Assembly: GCA_003963365.1 (NCBI GenBank)
Contig: RXJG01000001.1
Span: 198,605 to 262,604 of the forward strand
Direction: 5' to 3'
DNA: 64,000 bases
Source of the DNA: Sphingobacteriales bacterium
GTDB lineage: Bacteria > Bacteroidota > Bacteroidia > Chitinophagales > Chitinophagaceae
Notes under the pieces: model-generated
The model's database searches: none
What the model saw: only the letters and a program-made list of their open reading frames with translations
Told to the model about the DNA's origin: nothing
Shown: in pieces, positions 25,801 through 34,020 of the stretch
How positions within the stretch are numbered: the first letter of the stretch is position 1
Layout of the letters: each line of letters starts with the position of its first letter
Translations under genes and position numbers: made by a program

Positions 25801-26191
25801 GGGATCATTGCGTAGTTATTCAAAAAATATTGATGGTGCAAAAGCATTGTTAAAAGAATTGAAGAATGGCAATTATTTGTTGTATAAACATATTGACCTG
25901 AAAAATCTGCAATCAATTGAACTATCAGCAGATGTTGATACCAAACAAAATCAAACAGGTGGTGGCGTATTAGAAATTCACCTGGATAAAGCTGATGGAA
26001 CATTATTGGGAACTATCAATTTGCCTTCATTAGCAGAATCAGGCAAGCTTCAAACCATCTCATTGACTGGTAAAAATGTTAAATGGCCAAATGATGATCA
26101 ATATCATGACGTATTTTTTGTAATAAAAAATGAAAGTGCAGGATTAAGACCTGTTATAGGTTTAGACTGGATAAAATTTAATCTTAACTAA
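22886..26191 (+). CDS. ThuA / sorbosone-dehydrogenase-like quinoprotein / cytochrome c lipoprotein
   Basis: A 1101-residue lipoprotein (lipobox SFQQC). Domains in order: ThuA-like, about 30-255, with FLNTAGDVLNP and GGFVGIHTAIDTEHEW; a glucose/sorbosone dehydrogenase beta-propeller, about 270-740, with EEGLLGFAIDP and PEIYVMGVRNPFRISYD; a cytochrome c domain with CKACH at 844-848; and a C-terminal carbohydrate-binding-like beta domain, about 940-1101. Such proteins are common in Bacteroidota and are thought to oxidise sugars in the periplasm, probably with PQQ and a haem relay. The unusual point is its place inside CDP-sugar genes on the same strand, 31 and 20 bp from its neighbours. Confidence 0.88.
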   Translation: MRSFKSYFFVLAALLLVVSFQQCRKKNNKAGILVFKKAEFYFHGSTDAGVEAISRYCKENGIEVKVTDDAEVFDDKVLKNYYAVIFLNTAGDVLNPAQQTAFEKYIHAGGGFVGIHTAIDTEHEWPWYGRMVGANFESQSEVQDAVLNVEDHSQPFNSFPDSTLKLKDEWFNLKNISPDIHILLSLDEKSYKGGTMGSFHPVSWYTNFEGGRVFVTAMGHNKELYSNEKFISHLFGGLKYVIADKKLPDYEHLYKAEEKVGGTTASGLTKTTVACNLYEPMQMDFFPDGKIMFIERRGEIKLYDPQTNQIKSVAKLDVFTKQEEGLLGFAIDPKWEQNNWVYFYYTPKDDDIGPRLSRFVFKDGALDKSSEKIFFKVPLLRGNLFHAAGGICFDAEGNLYIATGDNTTHFASLDGEKADRDLKEGFSQIDERPGHEVLDAQHSSSNSMNLIGKILRIKPLPDGSYLCPAGNLYASTAITMPGFENQKQDDVEFQKQLKGKFNPSTLNEPGKPPVNLPADDPLLSSFGRPEIYVMGVRNPFRISYDNKRHTLYWGDVGPDAPAFDSIRGSEGYDEINEAKAAGFYGWPYFIGPNSAYRDFDYATKKPGAFFKPERTINNSPNNTGTQIMPPAKPALIWYPFSNSKEFPLVANGTRCSIVGPTYYCDDYPAETRLPDQYNGKLIINDWMRNWVMAVTLDSLGNYLSMEKFAENITFSRPIHMKIDKKGSIWVLEYGMEWYSRNPDACLSRIDFVKGKNGVAATNSNNALQWNFYNGNRSFYQTGNVLPYKLEYANTATERMVSQNISIKYLETEKKPAELLKEAAESFKNNKAFTAGQVLIDNSDCKACHAPDRKINGPSFLDVSARYADDTAAPGMLSHTILNGGGGKWGSNVMIAHPQLTKKDADEIVKWILSLHRQSNDRVSKEGRYKFTIPPTAKNKNGLFVFAASVTNSGDAIILRPSLQQAENADGSSGSLRSYSKNIDGAKALLKELKNGNYLLYKHIDLKNLQSIELSADVDTKQNQTGGGVLEIHLDKADGTLLGTINLPSLAESGKLQTISLTGKNVKWPNDDQYHDVFFVIKNESAGLRPVIGLDWIKFNLN

Positions 26192-26211
26192 AAAATAAAA
26201 TTGAGTTAACT

Positions 26212-27351
26212 ATGAATATTAGATTATTTAAACCATCGCTTGGTGAAGCGGAATTACAGGCAATTCAGGGTGCATTCGACAGATCATGGGTTGGCCTGGG
26301 TGATAAAGTAAGAGAATTTGAGAAAGAGTGGTCAAAGTTTGTTGGCTGTAAATCATCTCTCGGCTTAAATTCTGCTACTGCGGCTTTGCAAATTGCCGTA
26401 CAGGCTTTTGGTTTTACACCGGGTAAAAAGATTATGGTTCCTTCCATAACTTTTGCAGCAACAGCTTTTGCTCCTATATACAATGATTTGGAGCCTGTGT
26501 TTGTTGATGTGGACGAGGATACTGTTTCTATGTCGCTAGAAGATATGGAAAGAAAGTATACTAAAGATGTATTGGCGATTATACCAGTTCACTATGCAGG
26601 ACATCCGGCCCAAATGGAGCAGATACTTTCCTTTGCAAAGGCAAAAAATTTAAAGGTAATCGAAGATTGTGCACATACCGCAGGTGCAAACTATCATGGA
26701 AAAACCCTTGGTACCTGGGGCGATATTGGTTGTTACAGTTTTGAAGAAAAAAAATGCATGACGACAGGTGATGGCGGAATGATGTGTTCGGATGATGAGG
26801 AGTTACTCAACTACATAAAACCGGCCCGCTGGTTAGGAATTAATAAAGATGGCTGGATGCGTTACACGAGTGATATGAATGCAGAAAAAGCTAATGCATA
26901 TCACTGGCATTATGAAATATCCCTGCTGGGTTATAAATATAACATGAACGACCTGGCTGCATCTATTGGACTTGCCCAGCTAAAGAAATTGCCCGCAATG
27001 AATCAGCGCCGTTCTGCTATTATACGTTCTTATATGGATGGTATAAAGAACCTCAACAGGATAAAGCCATTACTTCCTTTTGAACCGGAACAATATGTTT
27101 ACCAGATGTTCGGTGTTCGATTCCAGGAAAGGGATAAATTAATTTTATTTCTTAAATCAAAGGGCATCGCTTCCGGGGTACATTATTTCCCGTTGTATAA
27201 ACATCCTTATTTCAGGCAATGGGAAAACGATTGCCCGGTTGCTGAAAAAATTTGGACAAGTTTTGTAACCTTACCACTTCATGTCGATCTTTCCGATGAA
27301 GAAATACAATACATCCTTGAGGCATTGGCTGAAGCAGACAAAATGATCTGA
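26212..27351 (+). CDS. DegT/DnrJ/EryC1/StrS sugar-nucleotide aminotransferase
   Basis: A 379-residue PLP aminotransferase of fold type I. The PLP-binding segment is SFEEKKCMTTGDGG, with the expected Schiff-base lysine at 181. VIEDCAHTAG carries the Asp that contacts the pyridine nitrogen, and GYKYNMNDLAASIGLAQL is the conserved C-terminal block. Because the lysine is kept, it is a transaminase and not the lysine-less RfbH/DdhC dehydrase type. It probably aminates the 4-keto sugar of the CDP branch; the next gene would then acylate the new amine. A C3-amination role in the WlbA/WlbB route cannot be excluded. Confidence 0.9.
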   Translation: MNIRLFKPSLGEAELQAIQGAFDRSWVGLGDKVREFEKEWSKFVGCKSSLGLNSATAALQIAVQAFGFTPGKKIMVPSITFAATAFAPIYNDLEPVFVDVDEDTVSMSLEDMERKYTKDVLAIIPVHYAGHPAQMEQILSFAKAKNLKVIEDCAHTAGANYHGKTLGTWGDIGCYSFEEKKCMTTGDGGMMCSDDEELLNYIKPARWLGINKDGWMRYTSDMNAEKANAYHWHYEISLLGYKYNMNDLAASIGLAQLKKLPAMNQRRSAIIRSYMDGIKNLNRIKPLLPFEPEQYVYQMFGVRFQERDKLILFLKSKGIASGVHYFPLYKHPYFRQWENDCPVAEKIWTSFVTLPLHVDLSDEEIQYILEALAEADKMI

Positions 27352-27396
27352 TCTCATCGGGGCAGGTAAGATTTATAAAAGAGATAAAAAAAATAA

Positions 27397-28047
27397 ATGC
27401 AGAAAGTTATTGTTTGGGGTGGCACTGGAAACTATAAGGTGGTAAGAGAAATAATTGAGCCAGCTTATGGTGAGGTGGTTGCTTTGTTTGACAATAACAC
27501 TGCCGTAATAAATCCATTTCCATCTATCCCGTATATGGGAGGCCAGGAGGCATTTACCAAATGGATTGTTACACAAAATGCTGCAGAAATTAAAGTGGTA
27601 GTGGCTATTGGAGGTAAGTACGGTAAAGACAGGCTGGAAATACAGGAATTTCTAAAAGTGCATGGTGTAGTGCCTCTTACAATCCAACATTCATCAGCAT
27701 TCGTTTCGCCATCTGCAATTATAGGAGAAGGCACACAGATTTATGCTATGGCTGCAGTATGCACGGAGGCAATAATTGGAAAATCCTGCGTTATTAATAC
27801 GGCTGCCTCCATTGATCACGAATGCGTGTTGGGTGACGGGGTTTTTATAGGCCCGGGTGCAAGACTGGCCGGTTCAGTAACGGTAGGACGCTTTGCAGAT
27901 ATTTATACCGGGGCAATCATTTTACCCCGCCTCAAAATTGGTGAAGGGGCAGTGGTTGGTGCAGGTGCCGTAGTATTAAATAATGTTGAACCCTATACCA
28001 TAGTAGCAGGTAACCCTGCTAAGGTTATTAAAAAAAGAGAAAGCTAA
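27397..28047 (+). CDS. PglD/NeuD-family sugar N- or O-acyltransferase
   Basis: A 216-residue protein with a Rossmann-like PglD N-terminal domain (VIVWGGTGNYKVVREII, about 1-95) and a C-terminal left-handed beta helix of hexapeptide repeats (about 100-210). NTAASIDHECVLGDGVFIGPGA contains the catalytic-type His, and GAGAVVLNNVEPYTIVAGNPAKVI closes the domain. PglD acetylates the 4-amino group of UDP-4-amino-sugars made by the aminotransferase PglE. Here the order aminotransferase then PglD-like strongly suggests the same two-step N-acylation on the product of the CDP branch. Confidence 0.88.
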   Translation: MQKVIVWGGTGNYKVVREIIEPAYGEVVALFDNNTAVINPFPSIPYMGGQEAFTKWIVTQNAAEIKVVVAIGGKYGKDRLEIQEFLKVHGVVPLTIQHSSAFVSPSAIIGEGTQIYAMAAVCTEAIIGKSCVINTAASIDHECVLGDGVFIGPGARLAGSVTVGRFADIYTGAIILPRLKIGEGAVVGAGAVVLNNVEPYTIVAGNPAKVIKKRES

Positions 28048-28048
28048 T

Positions 28049-29092
28049 TTGAAAGCACTACTGCTTATACCAGACCAGTATTCATTGTTTAAAACAATCG
28101 ACACCGGGCTTAAAGCCAATGGCGTGGAAACGGTTAAAGTGGAATATGAATCTTTCTTCCGGTCGTCGGTAAATCGGTTTGTAAAAAAATATGAAAGCCT
28201 TCCAAATAAGATTCGTAAAGTATGGAAGGAACCTTATATCAAAAAAGTGAATGAAGGATACCGGCAGGTATTTGAAAAAGAACAACCCAGTCTTGTTTTC
28301 ATTTATAACAACCAACTCATTGAACCGGAAACGGTAAAATACTTCCGCACTAAAAGTAAAATTGTTTTCTTCTTGGGTGATAATCCTTTTTATACACCAA
28401 CACATGACTCTAACCTGGCAATTTTATTTCATGCAGATTATATAATGAGCCCGGATACATTCTGGATAAAACAATTAGAACAGGTTGGTGTACAAAACCT
28501 GCATTTTGGTGTGTTTGGTTTTAATGAAGATGTTTTTTATCCTTTTGAGCCATCAGCAGAAGATTATGTAAAATATAAGTGTGATATGGCTTATGTGGGT
28601 ACTGCACAAAAGAATGCCTGGGGTTACAAACGATTTCTTTTTCTGAATAATTTTTTAAATCTTGATCTGAAGGCATATATATCAGGGGATAGTTATAACA
28701 GTAAATGGAAAAAATATTTTCCGGAACTGGAAGCTAAGATCGTTCCTTATGATTCATTCAATCCCGGGTTTAATAACCTGCTGAGTAATTGCAGTAAAAT
28801 ATACCCGGTTGACCTGGTGCCAAGTTTATTCAATGGTGTTCATATCCGGATAATGGATTGTATTGGTTCCGGCATTATGCCATTGATTGATTATTCGTCT
28901 GATCTTGATATCGTATTTAAAGATTATTCTCTTCCGTATATTAAAAATTATAATGACGCAGAACGCATAGCCCGTCATTATATACAAAATGATACCGAAA
29001 GAGAAACACTAATGAAAGGTGTGCGGGAAATGGTAAAAGAAAAATATATGCCTCAAACGGTGATTAAAGGCATTCTTGAAAACATTGCTTAA
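28049..29092 (+). CDS. CgeB-like glycosyltransferase-family protein
   Basis: A 347-residue protein starting at TTG, 1 bp after the acyltransferase gene. It has a GT-B-like layout: KALLLIPDQYSLFKTI at the N terminus, FFLGDNPFYTP in the middle, CDMAYVGTAQKNAWGYKR, and GVHIRIMDCIGSGIMPLIDYSSDL in the C-terminal half, which resembles the donor-site region of CgeB/spore-maturation-type glycosyltransferases. It probably transfers one sugar of the repeat unit. The family match is weaker than for the other glycosyltransferases here. Confidence 0.68.
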   Translation: MKALLLIPDQYSLFKTIDTGLKANGVETVKVEYESFFRSSVNRFVKKYESLPNKIRKVWKEPYIKKVNEGYRQVFEKEQPSLVFIYNNQLIEPETVKYFRTKSKIVFFLGDNPFYTPTHDSNLAILFHADYIMSPDTFWIKQLEQVGVQNLHFGVFGFNEDVFYPFEPSAEDYVKYKCDMAYVGTAQKNAWGYKRFLFLNNFLNLDLKAYISGDSYNSKWKKYFPELEAKIVPYDSFNPGFNNLLSNCSKIYPVDLVPSLFNGVHIRIMDCIGSGIMPLIDYSSDLDIVFKDYSLPYIKNYNDAERIARHYIQNDTERETLMKGVREMVKEKYMPQTVIKGILENIA

Positions 29093-29106
29093 CTCCATCC
29101 GGAATT

Positions 29107-30042
29107 ATGAAAAAGCTTAGTGTTTGCATGCTGGCTCACAATACGGAAAAGTTCATAGATAAAGCTGTGGAAAGTGTGCTGGCACAAAAAACAAATTTTG
29201 AAATTGAACTGGTGATAGCTGAAGATAAATCCACTGATAACACAAAGCAAAAAGCGCTTTATTATAAAAAGAAATATCCGGGTTTAATAAAGTTAATTTT
29301 AAATGAAAAGAATCTTGGATTGTCTGCTAACTATATTGTTGCATTAAAAAATTGTTCAGCTGAATATGTGGCAATGCTGGATAGCGACGATTACTGGACA
29401 GATCCATATAAACTTCAAAAGCAGGTTGATTTTCTTGAAGCGAATAAAGATTACGGAGTGGTGTATACAGATTTTGATGTGATAGATCATGAAGATAATG
29501 CAGTTGACTGGCAGGAAATACATCATTTAAGAGAGCAGTATTCATCAGGATATGTTTTCTTCAAGCTGCTGAAGGAAACAGCTTTTGTGCCCAACCTTAC
29601 CGGTTGTTTCCGGAAAGAACTAATTGCAGATGCATTAGATAATGAAGACCTGTGGTTTTTTGAAGACTGGTGGTTATGGATGAGAGCATCTATAAAAACA
29701 AAATTTCATTTTATGAATGAGCATACCGCTCATTACCGTTTGCATCAGCAAAATATTACTAAAACCAGAGTTGAGAATAAGGAGAAATTAAGGGCCTATA
29801 CAAAAAAAGCATATGCTATTTATTACAGCAATATCAGGTATTTTAATGCTTATAACAGGAGCCAGGTAATGCCGGAAGAAAAAAAACTTGTTTTGAGGCG
29901 GGTTGTTATGTTGATGTACAGGAATTATCTTCCGTTTCAGAAAAGGATGAAATTATTGCCGCTCTTTATTAAATATTTTCCCGGACCGGTATATTTTTCC
30001 AGGATGATTTATAAAAAAATAATGCATCGCTCTTTTATTTAA
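29107..30042 (+). CDS. Glycosyltransferase family 2, tandem copy A
   Basis: A 311-residue GT-A fold inverting glycosyltransferase. The start KKLSVCMLAHNTEKFIDKAV and the nucleotide-binding region VIAEDKSTDNT are typical. The DxD-like metal motif lies in AMLDSDDYWTDP, and FFEDWWLW supplies the downstream catalytic-type ED. It has no membrane helix. It is clearly paralogous with the next gene, with the same landmarks in the same order, so the pair arose by tandem duplication. Confidence 0.92.
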   Translation: MKKLSVCMLAHNTEKFIDKAVESVLAQKTNFEIELVIAEDKSTDNTKQKALYYKKKYPGLIKLILNEKNLGLSANYIVALKNCSAEYVAMLDSDDYWTDPYKLQKQVDFLEANKDYGVVYTDFDVIDHEDNAVDWQEIHHLREQYSSGYVFFKLLKETAFVPNLTGCFRKELIADALDNEDLWFFEDWWLWMRASIKTKFHFMNEHTAHYRLHQQNITKTRVENKEKLRAYTKKAYAIYYSNIRYFNAYNRSQVMPEEKKLVLRRVVMLMYRNYLPFQKRMKLLPLFIKYFPGPVYFSRMIYKKIMHRSFI

Positions 30043-30072
30043 CTCATAAAATCACTTTTATTTTAACGTAAT

Positions 30073-31095
30073 ATGGATCAACCAAAAAAATTAAGTGTGT
30101 GTATGCTGGCTTACAACACATCGGCTTTTATAACCAGAGCCATAGAAAGTGTCTTAATGCAGGAGACTAACTTTGAGATTGAACTGTTAATTTCTGATAA
30201 TAATTCTACAGATGGTACAAAAGATATTATTAAGCAGTACCAGGAAAAATATCCTGCTGTTGTGAAAGCAGTATTTAATTCCACTAATATTGGGATGTCC
30301 GCTAACTTCGTAAATACTTTTAAGCGCTGCTCAGGTGAATACATTGCCGTTCTTGACAGCGATGATTTTTGGTGTGACCCGCTTAAATTACAGAAGCAAG
30401 TCGATTTTCTTGATGCAAACAGGCAGTATGGAGTTTGCTATACAGACTGTTACATTGTGAATGATAATGGCGATAAAATAAACTGGGATGAAATGGACTA
30501 TTATAGAAGCCAGTTTGTATCCGGAGATATCTTTTTCAACCTGCTGAGAGAAGCAGCTTTTATCCCAAATCTTACAACTTGCTTTAGAAAAGAATTGATT
30601 AAAGACGCCCTGGAAAAAGAGGATCTTTGGTATTTTGAAGACTGGTGGATGTGGTTGTACATTTCCTCGTCATCAAAGTTTTATTATTACAATGCAGTTA
30701 CAAGCTGTTACAGGAGACATGATAATAATATTTCTGAAACAAGAGTAGCAGGAAAGGAATTATGGCTTAATTATAAAAAGAAATCTTATGCTATTTACAG
30801 CAATGTTATCCTGCATTTTAATAAGGTTAATAAACGCAAACTTACAAACTATGAAAATCAGTTGATTTTTAGAAGAATACTGATGTTGTTATACAGAAAG
30901 CAAAAAGATTTTACAATTAAATTAAGGATCTTTCTGTTGGTTTTTAAATATTTTCCTGGTCATAAGTTCTTTATGAGCCTTCTGTATCAAAAAATAAGAA
31001 GGAAATCAATGAAGTTTTTCTTTATTCCTTCTTATAGTATTGATTATTTAATTGATTATTTGCTGGCGGGAGATATTCAATTGCTGGCTTTATAA
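30073..31095 (+). CDS. Glycosyltransferase family 2, tandem copy B
   Basis: A 340-residue GT2 protein matching the preceding gene along its length (KKLSVCMLAYNTSAFITRAI, SDNNSTDGT, VLDSDDFWCDP, YFEDWWMWLY). It carries about 25 extra C-terminal residues (PSYSIDYLIDYLLAGDIQLL). Divergence at acceptor-side positions suggests a different acceptor or linkage, but which sugar each adds is not visible. Confidence 0.91.
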   Translation: MDQPKKLSVCMLAYNTSAFITRAIESVLMQETNFEIELLISDNNSTDGTKDIIKQYQEKYPAVVKAVFNSTNIGMSANFVNTFKRCSGEYIAVLDSDDFWCDPLKLQKQVDFLDANRQYGVCYTDCYIVNDNGDKINWDEMDYYRSQFVSGDIFFNLLREAAFIPNLTTCFRKELIKDALEKEDLWYFEDWWMWLYISSSSKFYYYNAVTSCYRRHDNNISETRVAGKELWLNYKKKSYAIYSNVILHFNKVNKRKLTNYENQLIFRRILMLLYRKQKDFTIKLRIFLLVFKYFPGHKFFMSLLYQKIRRKSMKFFFIPSYSIDYLIDYLLAGDIQLLAL

Positions 31096-31129
31096 ACCTG
31101 GCATCAGCGTAAAATTAAATTCAAATTAA

Positions 31130-32965
31130 ATGTGCGGAATTTGCGGTATAATAAAGTTTGATGGTACCAAACCAGATCAGCAGATCATTGGTAGCATGAT
31201 GCAGTCAATTAAACACCGTGGCCCTAATGATCAGGGTTTTCTGCTGGAAGATAATTTAGCGCTTGGTTTTGTAAGATTAAGCATCATTGATCTTTCTTCC
31301 CTCGGTCATCAACCAATGTATTCAGCCGACAGGCGTTATGCTATCATCTTTAATGGTGAAGTGTACAATTATATTGAACTGCGTAAAGAGCTTGAACAAA
31401 AAGGATACAGGTTTATATCCGGTACAGATACGGAAGTTTTACTTAACTCATATATCGAATGGGGAGAAGATTGTTTACACCGGTTTAATGGAATGTGGGG
31501 TTTTGCTATTTACGATCATCAAAACAAAGAACTGTTTTGTGCCAGAGATCGTTTTGGGGTAAAGCCATTTTATTACACCCGTCATAAAAACAATTTTGCT
31601 TTTGCATCTGAAATACCGGCCATATTAACTGCAATAGGAGAGAAACCCCATGCTGATACGGAGTCGGTATTTGATTATATGGTGTATAACCGTACGGATC
31701 AATCGGATAAAACTTTCTTTAAAGAAATAAAAAAGCTACCGCATGGCCATACATTAAAAATTCAATTACAAACAGGGGATATCAAAATCAGGAGGTGGTA
31801 TGATCTGAGAACAGCATTGAATAACAGTAAACCATTTGAGTCAACAGATGCGTTTAAAGAAACATTTAACTCGGCAGTTGGCCTGCGGTTACGTTCTGAT
31901 GTACCTGTTGGTGTTTGTTTGAGTGGAGGATTAGACTCTTCCAGTATCGTTTCTACCTTGTTAAAAGAATTCGGAACCGGAGAACTCAATACCTTTTCAG
32001 CTGTATATCAAAAAGGGCAAAAAGGTGATGAAACAGAATTTATTAATGAGTATCGTTCTTCCATAAAGAACATGCATTATATATATCCAACTGCAGAATC
32101 GTTTTACAAAGACCTGCCGGAATTTATATGCACACATGCAGAGCCTTTCCCTACAACATCCATCTATGCGCATTACAAAGTAATGGAAATGGCAAAGCAG
32201 CATGTGGTGGTTACTTTAGATGGACAAGGTGCTGATGAAGAGCTGGCAGGTTATCATTATTTCTTTGGATTCTATTACAAAGAATTGTTTAAGCAATTCC
32301 GCTGGGTAAAATTATTAACGGAGATAAAAGATTACTGGCGTAATTATCATTCATCATATGCCTTCAAATCGTTTGCTTATTTCTTAATGCCGTCAGGTAT
32401 TAAAACAGCTTTGCGGGTAAATGAAAAAGGATATTTAAGCAGCAATTTTTCCAATCTTAAATTTGAATCAGTTGTAGCCACAGAGTTATATAATTCCCCC
32501 AATTTACAAGCAGCTTTATTTAATCATTTTGAATATAAATTGGAGCATTTATTGAAATGGCAGGACCTTAATTCCATGCGATTCTCTATTGAGGCAAGAG
32601 TACCTTTCTTAGACTATCGGTTGGTACAGGGATTATTAACCAATGATTCCGGCAAACTGATATCAAAAGGAATTACAAAAAGGTTTTTAAGAGAAGCAAT
32701 GACCGGAGTATTGCCGGAAAGAATAAGAATGAGGATGGACAAAGTAGGTTTTGAAACGCCACAGGATGAATGGTTCCGTATGCCTATGTTCCGTGAGTAT
32801 ATAAAAGACATTCTTTATTCAGACTCATTTAAGAAAAGAGATATTATTGATGCTGATAAAGCAAAAAAATTATACCAGCAGCACCTGGATGGGAAAAAAG
32901 ATATTTCAAAAGAAATATGGAAATGGATCAACCTCGAGCTGTGGTTCAGAAGATATATTGATTAA
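31130..32965 (+). CDS. asnB: Asparagine synthetase (glutamine-hydrolysing) family protein, complete
   Basis: A 611-residue protein with both AsnB domains. The N-terminal glutaminase starts MCGICGIIKFDG, so Cys2 becomes the catalytic N-terminal residue, and it has SIKHRGPNDQG, NGEVYNY and SGTDTEVLL. The synthetase domain has an intact PP-loop, SGGLDSSS at 265-272. In exopolysaccharide loci such enzymes often amidate sugar acids, as with WbpS-type proteins, or may make asparagine for a downstream transfer. It is followed by a FemAB-like gene, just as the degenerate homologue at 16398 is. Confidence 0.9.
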   Translation: MCGICGIIKFDGTKPDQQIIGSMMQSIKHRGPNDQGFLLEDNLALGFVRLSIIDLSSLGHQPMYSADRRYAIIFNGEVYNYIELRKELEQKGYRFISGTDTEVLLNSYIEWGEDCLHRFNGMWGFAIYDHQNKELFCARDRFGVKPFYYTRHKNNFAFASEIPAILTAIGEKPHADTESVFDYMVYNRTDQSDKTFFKEIKKLPHGHTLKIQLQTGDIKIRRWYDLRTALNNSKPFESTDAFKETFNSAVGLRLRSDVPVGVCLSGGLDSSSIVSTLLKEFGTGELNTFSAVYQKGQKGDETEFINEYRSSIKNMHYIYPTAESFYKDLPEFICTHAEPFPTTSIYAHYKVMEMAKQHVVVTLDGQGADEELAGYHYFFGFYYKELFKQFRWVKLLTEIKDYWRNYHSSYAFKSFAYFLMPSGIKTALRVNEKGYLSSNFSNLKFESVVATELYNSPNLQAALFNHFEYKLEHLLKWQDLNSMRFSIEARVPFLDYRLVQGLLTNDSGKLISKGITKRFLREAMTGVLPERIRMRMDKVGFETPQDEWFRMPMFREYIKDILYSDSFKKRDIIDADKAKKLYQQHLDGKKDISKEIWKWINLELWFRRYID

Positions 32966-33000
32966 TTATTTAATTACTTAGACTTATTTAACCGGGCATA

Positions 33001-34020
33001 ATGAGCTACACAATTTTAACCGACGAAAAATTAATTAACTGGCAGCAACTGGAAATGTTTACGAAGAAACATCCCAACGGGAATTTTTTTCAAAGCATTC
33101 CCTATTATCGTTTCTATAAAGAGCAAAAAGACTACCACACTATAATTGTAGTAGCGGAAGATGCGAATAAGGAAATAGTTGGTTCCGTTATTTGCATTGT
33201 AAACAGGCTGCTTCACAAATATAAATTTGATTTTCTGTCCCGTGCATTGGTGATGGGGGGGCCGCTGGTTAAAGAGGGGGAAGATAAATTGCTTATTACC
33301 AAAAAAATCATTACTGAACTGAGCCGGTTAGTAAAACCAAAATCTGTAGCGCTGGAAATAAGAAATCTTTTTGATGTTTCAGATATACGACCTGCTATTG
33401 AAAAAAGTGGTCTTGTATATAATGAGCATTTAAATTTTTTAATTAAAACAGGAGATGGTGAAGTTGCGTTAAGCCGTATTAAACAAGGTAAACGTCAGCA
33501 AATCCGTAAGAGTTTAACAGCAGGAGTGGAGATTGGTAAAGCAACTTCCATTGAAGATGTAAAACGTTTTTATGAATTGCTGACGATACTCTATAAAACA
33601 AAAGTTAAAAAGCCTTTTCCCAAATGGGATTTTTTTGAACGCTTTTTTAATATGGGCGAGGAAGTAGGTATTTACCTCGTGGTGAAATATGAAGGCAAAG
33701 TTGTATCCGGCATGATGTGCCCTATTTTTGAAAACAAAATTTTTTATGATTGGTATGTGGCAGGAGACGATAAAAACTTCCGCAATCTTTACCCGAGTGT
33801 AATTATCACTTATGCGGGGATTGAATATGCCGTAAAGAATAATATTGCATTGTATGACTTTTTAGGAGCAGGTAAACCAAAGCAGGAATATGGGGTGCGG
33901 GACTTTAAAGCGCAGTTTGGCGGCGACCTTGTTAATAACGGAAGATTTGCACTTACGTACAATATGCGGAAATATAATTTTAGTCAGTGGCTTTTAAAAA
34001 GAATGGGTTATTTTAAATGA
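33001..34020 (+). CDS. FemAB-like aminoacyl/acyl transferase (GNAT fold), copy 2
   Basis: A 339-residue paralogue of the product of the gene at 18163. Matching blocks include KHPNGNFFQSIPYY, ALEIRNLFD, EHLNFLIKTGDG, KRQQIRKSLTAG, and DFLGAGKPKQEYGVRDFKAQ followed by FGGD. Two GNAT-like subdomains are expected. It probably transfers an amino acid or acyl group to a sugar amine. Its stop codon overlaps the start of the next gene (ATGA), indicating translational coupling. No signal peptide or membrane helix is seen, so it should act in the cytoplasm. Confidence 0.8.
   Translation: MSYTILTDEKLINWQQLEMFTKKHPNGNFFQSIPYYRFYKEQKDYHTIIVVAEDANKEIVGSVICIVNRLLHKYKFDFLSRALVMGGPLVKEGEDKLLITKKIITELSRLVKPKSVALEIRNLFDVSDIRPAIEKSGLVYNEHLNFLIKTGDGEVALSRIKQGKRQQIRKSLTAGVEIGKATSIEDVKRFYELLTILYKTKVKKPFPKWDFFERFFNMGEEVGIYLVVKYEGKVVSGMMCPIFENKIFYDWYVAGDDKNFRNLYPSVIITYAGIEYAVKNNIALYDFLGAGKPKQEYGVRDFKAQFGGDLVNNGRFALTYNMRKYNFSQWLLKRMGYFK

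Noticed and set aside
26212..27351. Assignment as RfbH/DdhC-type CDP-4-keto-6-deoxyglucose 3-dehydrase
   Set aside because: The PLP lysine is present in SFEEKKCMTTGDGG, the protein is shorter than RfbH, and no iron-sulphur cysteine cluster is visible.
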